A stretch of DNA of 64,000 nucleotides from positions 1-64,000 of the forward strand of contig NZ_JBBEWR010000016.1 of assembly GCF_037646345.1 (NCBI RefSeq). Direction: 5' to 3'. Shown piece by piece: positions 53,652 through 63,040 of this stretch. Under the pieces are notes generated by a model that did no database searches, was not told where the DNA came from, and worked only from the letters and a program-made list of their open reading frames with translations. The stretch comes from Ascidiimonas aurantiaca. GTDB lineage: Bacteria; Bacteroidota; Bacteroidia; Flavobacteriales; Flavobacteriaceae. Position 1 is the stretch's first letter. Each line of letters starts with the position of its first letter. The position numbers and the translations under genes are program-made.

Positions 53652-54209
53652 TCAAAAGATAATGACAATGATCAGCCCATTTGAACAAACAATGATAATT
53701 ATAATTCTAAACCTTTTACCATCTCTCAGTTCACCTTCAAACCGATATACAGGCTCGTTCTCAAATCTATGCGCAACTTCAATAACTTCTCCGTCTCTCA
53801 TTCTGTGCTGTGCGTATCCAACTCCACTAAACAATTCTCTTTCAATAGAGTAATTTGCGATATCTTGTTCTCTCATGCCAGTTCTGGCAAGAAATGTGTC
53901 AAGATTTGGTTCTCTTATTCCATTTGGGTCCATAGGAAATTCATCGGCTCTAACTACCCCATACTTTTCATGATAATCAAGTCTGATCTCCTGATCTCCT
54001 ATTAGTACCCTGTCATCCTGGATCACGAAGTCACTAGATTGCGTTGCACTGTGGATCTGGGACTCTCTGACGATGTCATCAAGATTTACTTTTTCGTTGA
54101 GAAGTTGCTCTGTGTTCATGTCGTCATAGACCGTGGTCTGTTCGTTTTGGCAAGCTGTAAATATCAATGAAGTGATAGCCAGCACCATTAATAATTGGAT
54201 TTTTTTCAT
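53652..54209 (-). CDS. hypothetical lipoprotein
   Basis: 185 aa, lipoprotein signal ending at Cys20 (LIFTACQNEQ). The mature part is charged with no family I recognise; it has a DFVIQDDRVLIGDQEIRLDYHEKYGVV segment and an odd Ile-rich C-terminus (RIIIIIVCSNGLIIVIIF). It stands alone between tRNA-Asn and the tRNA-Asn fragment, so it may be cargo of an old integrated element. Confidence 0.65.
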   Translation of the reverse strand: MKKIQLLMVLAITSLIFTACQNEQTTVYDDMNTEQLLNEKVNLDDIVRESQIHSATQSSDFVIQDDRVLIGDQEIRLDYHEKYGVVRADEFPMDPNGIREPNLDTFLARTGMREQDIANYSIERELFSGVGYAQHRMRDGEVIEVAHRFENEPVYRFEGELRDGKRFRIIIIIVCSNGLIIVIIF

Positions 54210-54580
54210 AATATTAAAGATTTTTGATTTCTTTAAAATTACGTAAAATTTTGTTAAAAAAATAAGAAAAAACTTATTAATTTAAAGTTAATGCGTATTT
54301 TACTAAGATCATATTTGTATTTAATCAAGGTAATGGGGTAAACTGGCGCTTTTAAAAAAGGGATGGAAAAAGATACTGTAAATCAATGAATTAGACAGAA
54401 ATACCCGAAACTCAAGTTTGGCATTTCATTTCTTCACCCTGTGTACAAACTCTGCAAGACGTTTCCTGCCAACACTCAAAAAAGATCGTTGATCTGATAT
54501 TCACTTAAAAACTAGTTTCTTAAAAATCATGTTGTATGCAACTGTTAAAAATACACAGGCTAACTTCTGGTAGCAGAACG
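54210..54580. other. intergenic region upstream of the lipoprotein gene
   Basis: About 370 bp of AT-rich sequence. It should contain the lipoprotein promoter. No gene, RNA or notable repeat found. It lies between the tRNA terminator and the lipoprotein gene, inside the presumed old island. Confidence 0.4.
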
Positions 54581-54619
54581 AAAAAAGGCTTCAAAGAAAT
54601 AATTTCTTTGAAGCCTTTT
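54581..54619 (-). terminator. tRNA-Asn terminator
   Basis: AAAAGGCTTCAAAGAAAT (54583-54600), one base, then its exact reverse complement (54602-54619). On the minus strand it ends in T's (A run at 54581-54586). It lies just after the tRNA 3' end. Confidence 0.88.
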
Positions 54620-54630
54620 GTTTTAATTTG

Positions 54631-54704
54631 CTCCCCCTCTTGGGCTCGAACCAAGGACCCTCTGATTAACAGTCAGATGCTCTAACCAACTGAGCTAAGG
54701 AGGA
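54631..54704 (-). tRNA. tRNA-Asn (anticodon GTT)
   Basis: A 74-nt cloverleaf: acceptor TCCTCCT/AGGGGGA (one G-T), D arm GCTC..GAGC, anticodon arm TCTGA CTGTTAA TCAGA with anticodon GTT, T arm CTTGG TTCGAGC CCAAG, discriminator G. The 3' CCA is not fully encoded. It delivers asparagine. A fragment of its 3' half occurs at 53185. Confidence 0.97.
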
Positions 54705-54774
54705 AGGTATTATCCTTTTTTGCGGATGCAAATATAGAGGCTTTTTTTAATTATCACAAACAAAAAATCTATTT

Positions 54775-56103
54775 TTATTTATCAAAAAGCCAGCGGTAAA
54801 TATCGTTACCATTGGCAAATAACAACAGGGCAATTAAAATGAAAAACCCTATCATTTGGGCATACTCCAAAAATTTATCACTTGGTTTTCTCCCGGTTAC
54901 GATCTCATACAACAGGAAGGCTACATGTCCGCCGTCCAAAGCCGGGATGGGTAATATATTCATAAATGCAAGAATAATGGAAATAAGCGCCGTAGATGCC
55001 CAAAACCCCTGCCAGTCCCAGGTACTGGGAAACAGTTTGGCAATAGTACCAAAGCCTCCTACCTGTGTAGCTCCCTGTTTGGTGAAAATATATTTAAACT
55101 GCACAACATAATCATGTAGGGTCCAATAGCCAAAGCTAAAGCCTTTGGTAATAGCCTCTCCTAAAGAAAAAGAGAGTTTATTGGGGTTCACTTCTTTAAA
55201 CAGCATAGAGTTAATTCCCAGTTTACCTTCGGCATCCGGAGTGATCTTAAGCGTATCGATCACGCCATTACGGCTATATAGAAGTGTGGACGGCTGCGGA
55301 TCGGGACCCTTATAAAGATTCGCGCCAATTTCGTCAAAAAAACTTACTTCTTTTCCGTTCACGGCTACAATACGATCTCCTTTTTGTAATCCTGAAGTTT
55401 CTGCGGGGTAGCCTGAAAATATGCTATCCAGTACAGCGTCTCTTCTGGGGCTAAAAGGTATGCGTAACCCGCTTTTAAAAATAAAGTCGCCAATAGTATC
55501 AGGAAGCTTCAATGTTTCGGTCATACCATCCTGATGTCTTACCGATACTTCGGAAACATCCCGAACCAGCAGATAGCGGTTAAATTCCAGTGCATTGTCC
55601 AGTTCTTTACCATTTACGGCCAGTATTTGGTCTCCATTACGGAAACCAAACTGTTTCATAGGCTCGGCTACTTCAAAACCATGTGGCATTTGTTCGGGCT
55701 TTAATTCTTCCTGCCCCCATACAAAAAGGATCATCATATAGATAACAAATCCTACAATAAGATTTACCGTAACCCCTCCCAACATAATAATAAGTCGTTG
55801 CCATGCCGGTTTGGAACGAAACTCCCAGGGCTTTGGTTCCTGCGCCATTTGTTCGGTATCCATACTCTCATCGATCATACCTGAAATTTTTACATAGCCG
55901 CCCAAAGGCAGCCAGCCAATTCCATATACGGTATCTCCAATTTTCTTTTTGAAAAGCGCAAACTTTACATCAAAAAACAGAAAAAACTTTTCTACGCGGG
56001 TCTTAAACAGTTTTGCAGGGATAAAATGACCCAGTTCATGCAGAACAATTAATATGGATAAGCTTAATAAAAGCTGGATAGTCTTAACCAAAAAAGGACT
56101 CAT
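54775..56103 (-). CDS. rseP: RIP metalloprotease RseP (site-2 protease)
   Basis: 442 aa. The zinc motif HELGH is at residues 22-26 in the first membrane helix; two PDZ domains lie in the middle (about 140-210 and 225-290), and the C-terminal helices contain NILPIPALDGGH, the metal-ligand segment. It cuts transmembrane anti-sigma factors within the membrane and may act on FecR-type anti-sigmas such as the one in this window. Single gene, divergent from the SCO gene. Confidence 0.96.
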   Translation of the reverse strand: MSPFLVKTIQLLLSLSILIVLHELGHFIPAKLFKTRVEKFFLFFDVKFALFKKKIGDTVYGIGWLPLGGYVKISGMIDESMDTEQMAQEPKPWEFRSKPAWQRLIIMLGGVTVNLIVGFVIYMMILFVWGQEELKPEQMPHGFEVAEPMKQFGFRNGDQILAVNGKELDNALEFNRYLLVRDVSEVSVRHQDGMTETLKLPDTIGDFIFKSGLRIPFSPRRDAVLDSIFSGYPAETSGLQKGDRIVAVNGKEVSFFDEIGANLYKGPDPQPSTLLYSRNGVIDTLKITPDAEGKLGINSMLFKEVNPNKLSFSLGEAITKGFSFGYWTLHDYVVQFKYIFTKQGATQVGGFGTIAKLFPSTWDWQGFWASTALISIILAFMNILPIPALDGGHVAFLLYEIVTGRKPSDKFLEYAQMIGFFILIALLLFANGNDIYRWLFDK

Positions 56104-56132
56104 ACGTTGTTAGTCTAAGATTTAAAAACACG

Positions 56133-56140
56133 CAAAAGTA
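56133..56140 (-). promoter_or_regulatory. -7 box for rseP (TACTTTTG)
   Basis: On the minus strand TACTTTTG fits the Bacteroidota TAnnTTTG -7 motif, about 30 bp before the rseP start. A clear -33 element is not seen. Confidence 0.45.
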
Positions 56141-56245
56141 CGGTTTTCCTGCTAGTTAATAAAATTGATGTGATGGGTTCCTTTTTTTAAGAAGCTTTTA
56201 TGAAACAAAGTGGTGGTAATGATTTTAAAAGGGGGTTGAAATACC

Positions 56246-56253
56246 TAATTTTG
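56246..56253 (+). promoter_or_regulatory. -7 box for the SCO gene (TAATTTTG)
   Basis: TAATTTTG matches TAnnTTTG and lies 20 bp before the SCO ATG. The short leader is consistent with a start at 56273. The -33 element is unclear. Confidence 0.45.
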
Positions 56254-56272
56254 TATTCTTAATTTCTTTGCA

Positions 56273-56947
56273 ATGCTTGCTTTCTTTAAACAATTTAAAT
56301 TTTTGGGCATTACGCTTCTCATTATCTCTGCGGTAATCATTGCCCTTTTCTATGATGCCTTAAAACCGGTAAAAAAACTTCCTATATATCAGCCTTCTTC
56401 AGTAAATCCTGAGCTGGTAGATGAATCTGTACAACACGTTAAAAAATACCATACCATAGCCCCTTTTTCGCTGGTTAACCAAAATGGTGATACCATTACA
56501 CAAAAAGATTATGAAGGCAAAATATACGTAGCCGATTTTTTCTTCACTACCTGCCCTACCATTTGCCCGATCATGACCGATAATATGGCAAGCGTACAGA
56601 AAGCTATTCTGGATGATAATGAAATTATGTTGCTTTCGCATTCGGTCACTCCCCAAATAGACTCAGTGGCCCAATTAAAAAAATACGCTATTGAAAAAGG
56701 AGTGATAGACCGAAAATGGAACCTGGTAACCGGAGATAAAAAACATATTTACGAACTGGCACGTAAATCATACCTCGCCGTAAAAAATGATGGCGACGGT
56801 GGTCCTTTTGATATGATACACACAGAAAACTTTATTTTGGTCGATAAACAAAAGCGCATACGAGGCTTTTACGATGGCACCAATGAAGAGGATATTCAAA
56901 GATTACTGAGTGACCTGGAAGCATTAAAAAAAGAATACGAAAAATAG
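56273..56947 (+). CDS. SCO1/SenC-family protein (copper chaperone-like)
   Basis: 224 aa, N-terminal membrane anchor (~7-27) and a thioredoxin-like domain with the copper-binding Cys94-x3-Cys98 (FTTCPTICPIM) and His183 (DMIHTENF). It delivers copper to the CuA site of cytochrome oxidase or acts as a thiol-redox protein in the periplasm. The feoAB genes follow 110 bp later but have their own promoter. Confidence 0.93.
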   Translation: MLAFFKQFKFLGITLLIISAVIIALFYDALKPVKKLPIYQPSSVNPELVDESVQHVKKYHTIAPFSLVNQNGDTITQKDYEGKIYVADFFFTTCPTICPIMTDNMASVQKAILDDNEIMLLSHSVTPQIDSVAQLKKYAIEKGVIDRKWNLVTGDKKHIYELARKSYLAVKNDGDGGPFDMIHTENFILVDKQKRIRGFYDGTNEEDIQRLLSDLEALKKEYEK

Positions 56948-57020
56948 ATTTTCCGGGGTAGATCTGGGTTAAAAAAACCAAAAACTGTGTGCCAGACTAC
57001 TTAAAACGGTTTTTTTATGC

Positions 57021-57058
57021 TATTTTTGCCCTTAATTAAAATCAATCTAAATAAGAAT
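57021..57058 (+). promoter_or_regulatory. feoA promoter with an iron-box-like 13-mer
   Basis: TATTTTTG (57021-57028) fits the -7 motif. TCTAAATAAGAAT (57046-57058) runs up to the feoA start and is identical to a 13-mer in the minus strand of the 45265-45295 site, suggesting Fur-type control of iron uptake. Confidence 0.5.
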
Positions 57059-57303
57059 TGAAGGCAACCATAGCACATCTTAAAAGAGGAGAAAAAGGTA
57101 TTATAAAACAGGTATCTGCCAATGTTATCCCTATAAAACTCCTTGAAATGGGGTGTCTTCCCGGTAATGAAGTAGAACTTATTCAGTATGCTCCTTTTAA
57201 AGACCCCCTGTATATAAACATTAACGGGTCTCACCTGGCCATTCGCAGAGAAACCGCACTACAGATTGAAATTGATATTACAGAACAAAGTGTGGTGCTA
57301 TGA
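57058..57303 (+). CDS. feoA: FeoA-family protein of ferrous iron uptake
   Basis: 81 aa SH3-like domain (ANVIPIKLLEMGCLPGNEVELIQYAPFKDPLYI) from a TTG start at 57058. It overlaps feoB by 4 bp (ATGA). It assists FeoB in ferrous iron transport. The TTG start and the overlapping iron box suggest tight control. Confidence 0.93.
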   Translation: MKATIAHLKRGEKGIIKQVSANVIPIKLLEMGCLPGNEVELIQYAPFKDPLYININGSHLAIRRETALQIEIDITEQSVVL

Positions 57304-59396
57304 GCAAACAGATCAATGTAGCCCTTATTGGGAATCCAAACACAGGAAAAACTTCTGTCTTTAATGAACTTACCGGTCTTAAACAAAAAGTAGGGAACTA
57401 CCCGGGAATAACCGTAGAAAAAAAACAAGGTACCTGCAAGCTTTCCAAAGATGTTAAGGCACGTATCCTCGACCTCCCCGGAACTTATAGCCTTAACGCA
57501 ACTTCACTTGATGAAAATGTAGTTACCGGGCTATTGCTCAACCAAAACGATAAAAACTTTCCCGATGTTGCCGTAGTAGTTACTGATGTAGAGAACCTAA
57601 AGCGAAACCTTTTACTCTTCACTCAAATAAAAGATCTTGAAATTCCCACCATACTGGTTATCAATATGGCAGACCGTATGGTGCGAAAAGGTATTTCACT
57701 TAACATCCCTCTTCTTGAAGAGCGCCTTAAAACCCGTATTGCTGTGGTAAGTACCCGCAAAGGCACCGGAATAAGTGAATTAAAAGAACGTATTCTCAGC
57801 TACAGGGATCTCTCAACAGAAGCCTGTGTCAATGCCTCTGTAATTGATCCCGAATATTTTGAGGGCCTTAAAAAAGCCTTTCCGCAGCAATCAGTTTATA
57901 AATTATGGCTGGTAATTACTCAGGATGTAAACTTTACCAATCTCAATAGAATTACAGTACCTGATACTTCTGATTTTTCCACCCGAACCCCTTCTGAGCT
58001 TAAACGCCTGCAACAAAAAGAAACTATTGTAAGGTACCAGTTTATCAATAACGTTTTAAAAGAAGGGTATAAAGTTGACCGCAACGCTGCCAAGGACATT
58101 AGGAGCCGACTGGACAGGGTGCTTACCCATAAAGTTTTTGGGTACGTGATTTTCTTTGCTATTTTACTTACCATTTTCCAGGCCATATTTGACTGGAGCA
58201 CCTATCCTATGGACTTTATTGACGCCCAGTTTGCAAACCTCAGCGATTGGATAAAGAATACCTTTCCCCCAGGAGTATTTAACGATCTGGTCTCAGAAGG
58301 AATTATTGCGGGACTGGGAGGTGTGGTCATTTTCATTCCACAAATTGCATTCCTGTTTCTTTTTATTGCTATACTGGAAGAAACCGGGTATATGAGCAGA
58401 GTTGTTTTTCTTATGGACAAAGTAATGAGGCGTTTTGGGTTAAGCGGAAAAAGCGTAGTACCCCTGATCTCGGGAACTGCCTGTGCCATTCCCGCCGTTA
58501 TGGCTACCCGTAATATTGAAAACTGGAAAGAACGCTTAATTACCATAATGGTAACCCCTTTTACCACCTGTTCTGCAAGACTACCGGTATATCTTATCAT
58601 TATCGCACTAATAATACCCGATAAGAGCTTTCTCGGGCTCAACCTCCAGGGGCTTACACTTATGTTATTATATATGCTTGGGTTTTTAAGTGCTGTTCTT
58701 TCCGCCTGGATACTCCACAAAATCCTTAAAATAAAAAGCCATTCCTTCTTTGTTGTGGAAATGCCCGATTATAAGATACCGTTGGTGAGAAATGTATTTT
58801 ACACCGTACTCGAAAAAACAAAGAGCTTTGTTGTTGATGCCGGTAAAATTATTCTCGCAATTTCCATTATACTCTGGTTTTTAGCCTCCAATGGCCCCGG
58901 TAATAACTTTAGAAATGCAGAAACCATTATAACTAACCAGCCTGAAAACGCATCACTTTCTGCTGATGATATGAATACAAAAATCGCTTCTTTTAAACTG
59001 CAAAACTCTTACATCGGGATTGTTGGAAAAGGTTTAGAACCTCTTATTGCGCCTCTGGGTTACGACTGGAAAATAGGGATTGCACTGGTAAGTTCATTTG
59101 CAGCAAGAGAGGTTTTTGTAGGTACCCTGGCCACCATTTACAGCGTAGGCAGTGAAGAAGAAGAAACGATCAAAAACCGTATGGCAGCCGAGGTACGGGA
59201 AGACGGCAAACCTCTTTTTAATTTTGCTACGGGAATATCGCTCCTACTGTTTTATGCCTTTGCCATGCAGTGCATGAGTACCCTGGCCATTGTTAAAAAA
59301 GAGACAAATTCCTGGAAATGGCCGCTAATACAATTATTTTCAATGAGTATTATTGCGTACCTTGCAGCATTAACAGCTTATCAACTCTTAAAATAG
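57300..59396 (+). CDS. feoB: ferrous iron transporter FeoB
   Basis: 698 aa. N-terminal G domain: G1 GNPNTGKT (11-18), G3 DLPG (58-61), G4 NMAD (~125). Then a small helical domain and the Gate/Core membrane part with about 9-10 helices, including the Cys-bearing SGTACAIPAVMATR (Gate) region and SSFAAREVFVGTL. It imports Fe2+ at the inner membrane with FeoA. All key motifs are present and the length is normal. Confidence 0.97.
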   Translation: MSKQINVALIGNPNTGKTSVFNELTGLKQKVGNYPGITVEKKQGTCKLSKDVKARILDLPGTYSLNATSLDENVVTGLLLNQNDKNFPDVAVVVTDVENLKRNLLLFTQIKDLEIPTILVINMADRMVRKGISLNIPLLEERLKTRIAVVSTRKGTGISELKERILSYRDLSTEACVNASVIDPEYFEGLKKAFPQQSVYKLWLVITQDVNFTNLNRITVPDTSDFSTRTPSELKRLQQKETIVRYQFINNVLKEGYKVDRNAAKDIRSRLDRVLTHKVFGYVIFFAILLTIFQAIFDWSTYPMDFIDAQFANLSDWIKNTFPPGVFNDLVSEGIIAGLGGVVIFIPQIAFLFLFIAILEETGYMSRVVFLMDKVMRRFGLSGKSVVPLISGTACAIPAVMATRNIENWKERLITIMVTPFTTCSARLPVYLIIIALIIPDKSFLGLNLQGLTLMLLYMLGFLSAVLSAWILHKILKIKSHSFFVVEMPDYKIPLVRNVFYTVLEKTKSFVVDAGKIILAISIILWFLASNGPGNNFRNAETIITNQPENASLSADDMNTKIASFKLQNSYIGIVGKGLEPLIAPLGYDWKIGIALVSSFAAREVFVGTLATIYSVGSEEEETIKNRMAAEVREDGKPLFNFATGISLLLFYAFAMQCMSTLAIVKKETNSWKWPLIQLFSMSIIAYLAALTAYQLLK

Positions 59397-59408
59397 ATTT
59401 TAGCATTC

Positions 59409-59561
59409 ATGGAGTCTCTACAACACATATTAGTATATATTACCGTATTTCTGGCTACCGCATTTCTGTTAAAAAAATTCTTCTTCTCACAATTATCCAT
59501 TTTAGGGCAAAAGAAAAAAAGCTTAAAAAACTGTGGACAGGACAGATGTGGCTGCCACTAA
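59409..59561 (+). CDS. FeoB-associated Cys-rich membrane protein
   Basis: The ATG at 59409 lies 12 bp after the feoB stop and encodes 50 aa. A single membrane helix (~7-27) is followed by a Lys-rich linker and a C-terminal CGQDRCGCH cluster (Cys42, Cys47, Cys49, His50). It fits the family of small Cys-rich proteins encoded after feoB, thought to bind iron or help the transporter. Confidence 0.85.
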   Translation: MESLQHILVYITVFLATAFLLKKFFFSQLSILGQKKKSLKNCGQDRCGCH

Positions 59562-59710
59562 TTTTTGTTTCTTCCAAACAGTTCACTACCCTTATTCCCT
59601 TTTAGGATATCTATAAGCCCTCTTATTAAATCCTTGTTAAAGAAATTGCCTCCCCTGCTGTTTTTTAATACCTTTTCAGTCTTACTAAACAAAAAACCAA
59701 ACAAAAAATC

Positions 59711-62700
59711 ATGAAACATCTCTTATCGGTATGTTTCCTGCTCCTCACACTTAGTTCAGGAGCCCAGGGAACACAACTGCTCAGACAACCCACCGTTTCC
59801 TCATCAAGTATTGTTTTTGTATATGCCAATGACCTCTGGAAAGTTCCTGTCACCGGAGGAGAAGCTATACGGCTTACCAGCAATGAAGGATATGAGTTCT
59901 CACCTCACTTTTCTCCCGATGAGAAGTGGATTGCTTTTACCGCAGAATACGATGGTAACTATGACGTGTATATACTTCCGGCCGAAGGAGGCAGCCCTAA
60001 AAGGCTTACCTGGCACTCTTCTGCGGATGTGGTTCAGGGATGGACCCCAACCGGGGAAGTCTTATTTCGTTCCTCCCGGGAAGGCCAACCTACCCAAACC
60101 AGTAAATTCTTTACTGTAAATGCTGAAGGCGGATTACCCACAGCCGTTGACATACCACGGGCTGCTTTTGGAGAATTATCTCCCGATGGTTCACATATTG
60201 CCTATGTGCCCATTACCTTTTGGGATCCCGAATGGCGCAACTACCGGGGCGGACAAGCCATGCCTATATGGATCGTTAACATGAAAACCAAAGAACTTAT
60301 ACGCACCCCCCAGCCTACCAAAGAAAGACATCTGGACCCCGTATGGTATGGTAAAAAAGTATTTTATCTCTCCGAAAGAGATTATACCAATAACATCTGG
60401 TCCTATGATCCTTCCACCGGTGAAGAAAAACAACATACTTTTCACAAAAAATTTGATGTAAAGAGCCTGGATGCCGGATCAAATACCATTGTTTATGAAC
60501 AAGGCGGCTATTTGCATCTTCTGGACCCTCAAACCGGAACAATCAAACAACTCACTATTACTGTAAAAGGCGATATGAACTTTGCGAGAACACGATGGGA
60601 GAATGTAAACGCAAGTGCGCTCACCAATCCTAACCTATCCCCCTCTGGCAAACGTGCTATTTTTGAGCATAGAGGTGAGATTTTTACCGTTCCCAAAGAA
60701 AATGGAAGCTGGCGAAACCTTACCAATGCACCAGGATCTGCCGAACGTTCTCCCGTTTGGTCGCCAAAAGGAGATAAGATACTATGGTTTTCCGATCAAA
60801 GTGGTGAATATAAAATAATACTTGCGAACCAACAGGGTACCCTGCTTAAGACCATAGATATTCCCGATCCTACATTTTATTTTAAACCCGAGTGGTCATC
60901 AGACGGAATACACATAGCATACACTGATACGCATTACAACATCTGGATCACCAATACAGAAACCGGTAACAGTAAGATCGTTGCGACAGACCGCTATGCC
61001 CACCCCAACCGTTCCATGAATCCTGTATGGTCTCCGGATGGTAAGTGGATTGCGTACAGCAAACAACTGGACAGTCACTTTAAAGCGGTTTTTGCGTATA
61101 ATGCTGAAAGTGGCAACACCATTCAACTTACCGACGGGATGGCCGATGCTATTAGCCCCGTATGGGATGAAAACGGAAAATACCTGTATTTCCTGGCGAG
61201 CACCAACTATGGCCTTAACTCAGGATGGCTCGATATGAGCTCCTACGACCCTGATGTAACCCGAAATCTATATTGCCTCGTACTCTCTAAAAAAGATACG
61301 TTCCCGGTACTTCCCAAAAGTGATGAGGAAGCCTTATCTGGTGAAGAAAAGGAATCTGCTACCACAAAAAGCAGTAAGAAAAATGAAGATAAAGAAAAGC
61401 CCGATTCCAAAGAAGCCATAGTGGTCATAGACCAGGAAGGCCTTTGGGATCGTGCCAAAGCCCTAAAGCTGGAAGATAAAAACTACGTAGCCCTGGAAAA
61501 AGCACCAAAAGAACATGTTTTTGTCGCAGAGGCCAAACCCCGGTCTAACGGGCTCACGCTTCATTTGTATAATGTGAAAGACGAAAAGGCAAAAGAATAT
61601 GCCACCGATGTAAATGCTGCAGTGGTGTCTGAAGATCGAAAAAGCATATTATTACGAAAAGGCAGTTCATGGAGTATAAACGATACCAAAACCCCTCCCA
61701 AAGATGGGAAAGATAAGTTGGTAACAAACCTAAAAATAAAAGTCGCCCCTAAAGACGAGTACCGTCAAATATTCAAAGAAGGATGGCGTTTCATGCGCGA
61801 TTTTCTGTATGTTGACAATGTACACGGAGCTCCCTGGAATAAAATATATGCATGGTATGCCCCCTGGGTAGATCATGTAAGACACCGTACCGACCTCAAC
61901 TATCTGGTTGACATCATGAGTGGAGAAGTATCTATTGGTCACTCCTATGTATCAGGAGGTGATTTTCCCGACACCCAACGTGTACCTGTAGGGCTACTGG
62001 GCTGTGACCTTAAGGAGAAAAACGGCTATTACCAGATAAGTAAGATCTACACCGGAGAGCGATGGAACCCCGATGTACGTGCCCCTCTGGCCTTACCTGG
62101 GCTCGATGTAAAAGAAGGTGATTATATTATCGCTATAAATGGTACAGAGATCAAGGCCCCTGTTAACCCGTACAGCCTTCTGGAGCAAACGGCCAACAGG
62201 ACCATTACACTTGAGGTAAACAGTAAACCTTCTGCAGCCGGTGCCCGGGAAATACTAGTCACTCCTATAAGCTCTGAAATAGAACTCAGAGGCATGGCAT
62301 GGGTAGAGAATAACCGAAGAAAAGTAGAGGCCCTTTCCAATGGAAAACTCGCATATGTATATGTTCCCAATACTTCGGGAAGAGGTTTTGCTTCTTTTAA
62401 CCGGTATTATTTTGCACAACAGGATAAAAAAGGAGTTATTATAGACGAACGAAATAACGGAGGGGGTTCTGCCGCTGACTATATGATCGATATTATGGCC
62501 AGGAAACCTTTTGGTTACTTCAATAGCAAAGCAGGTGACAAAAGGCCCTGGACTACTCCCATTTCGGGGATCTGGGGACCAAAAGTCATGATCGTAAATG
62601 AAAGAGCCGGATCAGGAGGAGACCTGTTACCTTATATGTTTAGAGAAGCCCAACTGGGCCCACTGGTAGGGACCCGTACCTGGGGAGGACTCGTAGGTAC

Positions 62701-62977
62701 CTGGGATACCCCTCGTTTTATTGATGGCGGACGCATGGTAGCACCCCGTGGAGGTTTTTATGATAACAACGGAAAATGGGCCGTAGAAGGCGAAGGGATC
62801 GAACCCGATATTGAAGTGATACAACATCCTGCCAAAGTATTGAAGGGAGAAGATCCGCAATTGGAGCGCGCCGTAGAAGAAGCACTTAACATGCTAAAAA
62901 CACAAACTTTTGAAATAAAGCCCGAGCCGGCACCACCCGTTCGCTGGAAGCGAGCCTCCGGCTATGATAACGAATAA
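59711..62977 (+). CDS. tricorn-like S41 protease with PD40 propeller
   Basis: 1088 aa, signal peptide (MKHLLSVCFLLLTLSSGAQG). PD40/WD40-like beta-propeller repeats fill ~30-560 (FSPDEKWIAFTAEYDG, WSPDGKWIAYSKQLD), followed by a charged Lys/Ser linker (~545-580), a tricorn C1 domain, PDZ (~760-850) and an S41 catalytic domain with nucleophile Ser968 (AGSGGD). It degrades oligopeptides in the periplasm. It stands alone, with a terminator at the end. Confidence 0.95.
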   Translation: MKHLLSVCFLLLTLSSGAQGTQLLRQPTVSSSSIVFVYANDLWKVPVTGGEAIRLTSNEGYEFSPHFSPDEKWIAFTAEYDGNYDVYILPAEGGSPKRLTWHSSADVVQGWTPTGEVLFRSSREGQPTQTSKFFTVNAEGGLPTAVDIPRAAFGELSPDGSHIAYVPITFWDPEWRNYRGGQAMPIWIVNMKTKELIRTPQPTKERHLDPVWYGKKVFYLSERDYTNNIWSYDPSTGEEKQHTFHKKFDVKSLDAGSNTIVYEQGGYLHLLDPQTGTIKQLTITVKGDMNFARTRWENVNASALTNPNLSPSGKRAIFEHRGEIFTVPKENGSWRNLTNAPGSAERSPVWSPKGDKILWFSDQSGEYKIILANQQGTLLKTIDIPDPTFYFKPEWSSDGIHIAYTDTHYNIWITNTETGNSKIVATDRYAHPNRSMNPVWSPDGKWIAYSKQLDSHFKAVFAYNAESGNTIQLTDGMADAISPVWDENGKYLYFLASTNYGLNSGWLDMSSYDPDVTRNLYCLVLSKKDTFPVLPKSDEEALSGEEKESATTKSSKKNEDKEKPDSKEAIVVIDQEGLWDRAKALKLEDKNYVALEKAPKEHVFVAEAKPRSNGLTLHLYNVKDEKAKEYATDVNAAVVSEDRKSILLRKGSSWSINDTKTPPKDGKDKLVTNLKIKVAPKDEYRQIFKEGWRFMRDFLYVDNVHGAPWNKIYAWYAPWVDHVRHRTDLNYLVDIMSGEVSIGHSYVSGGDFPDTQRVPVGLLGCDLKEKNGYYQISKIYTGERWNPDVRAPLALPGLDVKEGDYIIAINGTEIKAPVNPYSLLEQTANRTITLEVNSKPSAAGAREILVTPISSEIELRGMAWVENNRRKVEALSNGKLAYVYVPNTSGRGFASFNRYYFAQQDKKGVIIDERNNGGGSAADYMIDIMARKPFGYFNSKAGDKRPWTTPISGIWGPKVMIVNERAGSGGDLLPYMFREAQLGPLVGTRTWGGLVGTWDTPRFIDGGRMVAPRGGFYDNNGKWAVEGEGIEPDIEVIQHPAKVLKGEDPQLERAVEEALNMLKTQTFEIKPEPAPPVRWKRASGYDNE

Positions 62978-62989
62978 ATTACTATCTGT

Positions 62990-63033
62990 AAGCCTGAAAA
63001 GTTAGTACAAAATTCACTTTTCAGGCTTTCTTT
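62990..63033 (+). terminator. terminator after the tricorn-like protease
   Basis: AAGCCTGAAAAGT (62990-63002) pairs with ACTTTTCAGGCTT (63016-63028) around a 13-nt loop, followed by TCTTTTTG. The next gene starts 8 bp later, so its promoter or read-through must overlap this hairpin. Confidence 0.85.
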
Positions 63034-63040
63034 TTGTTGT

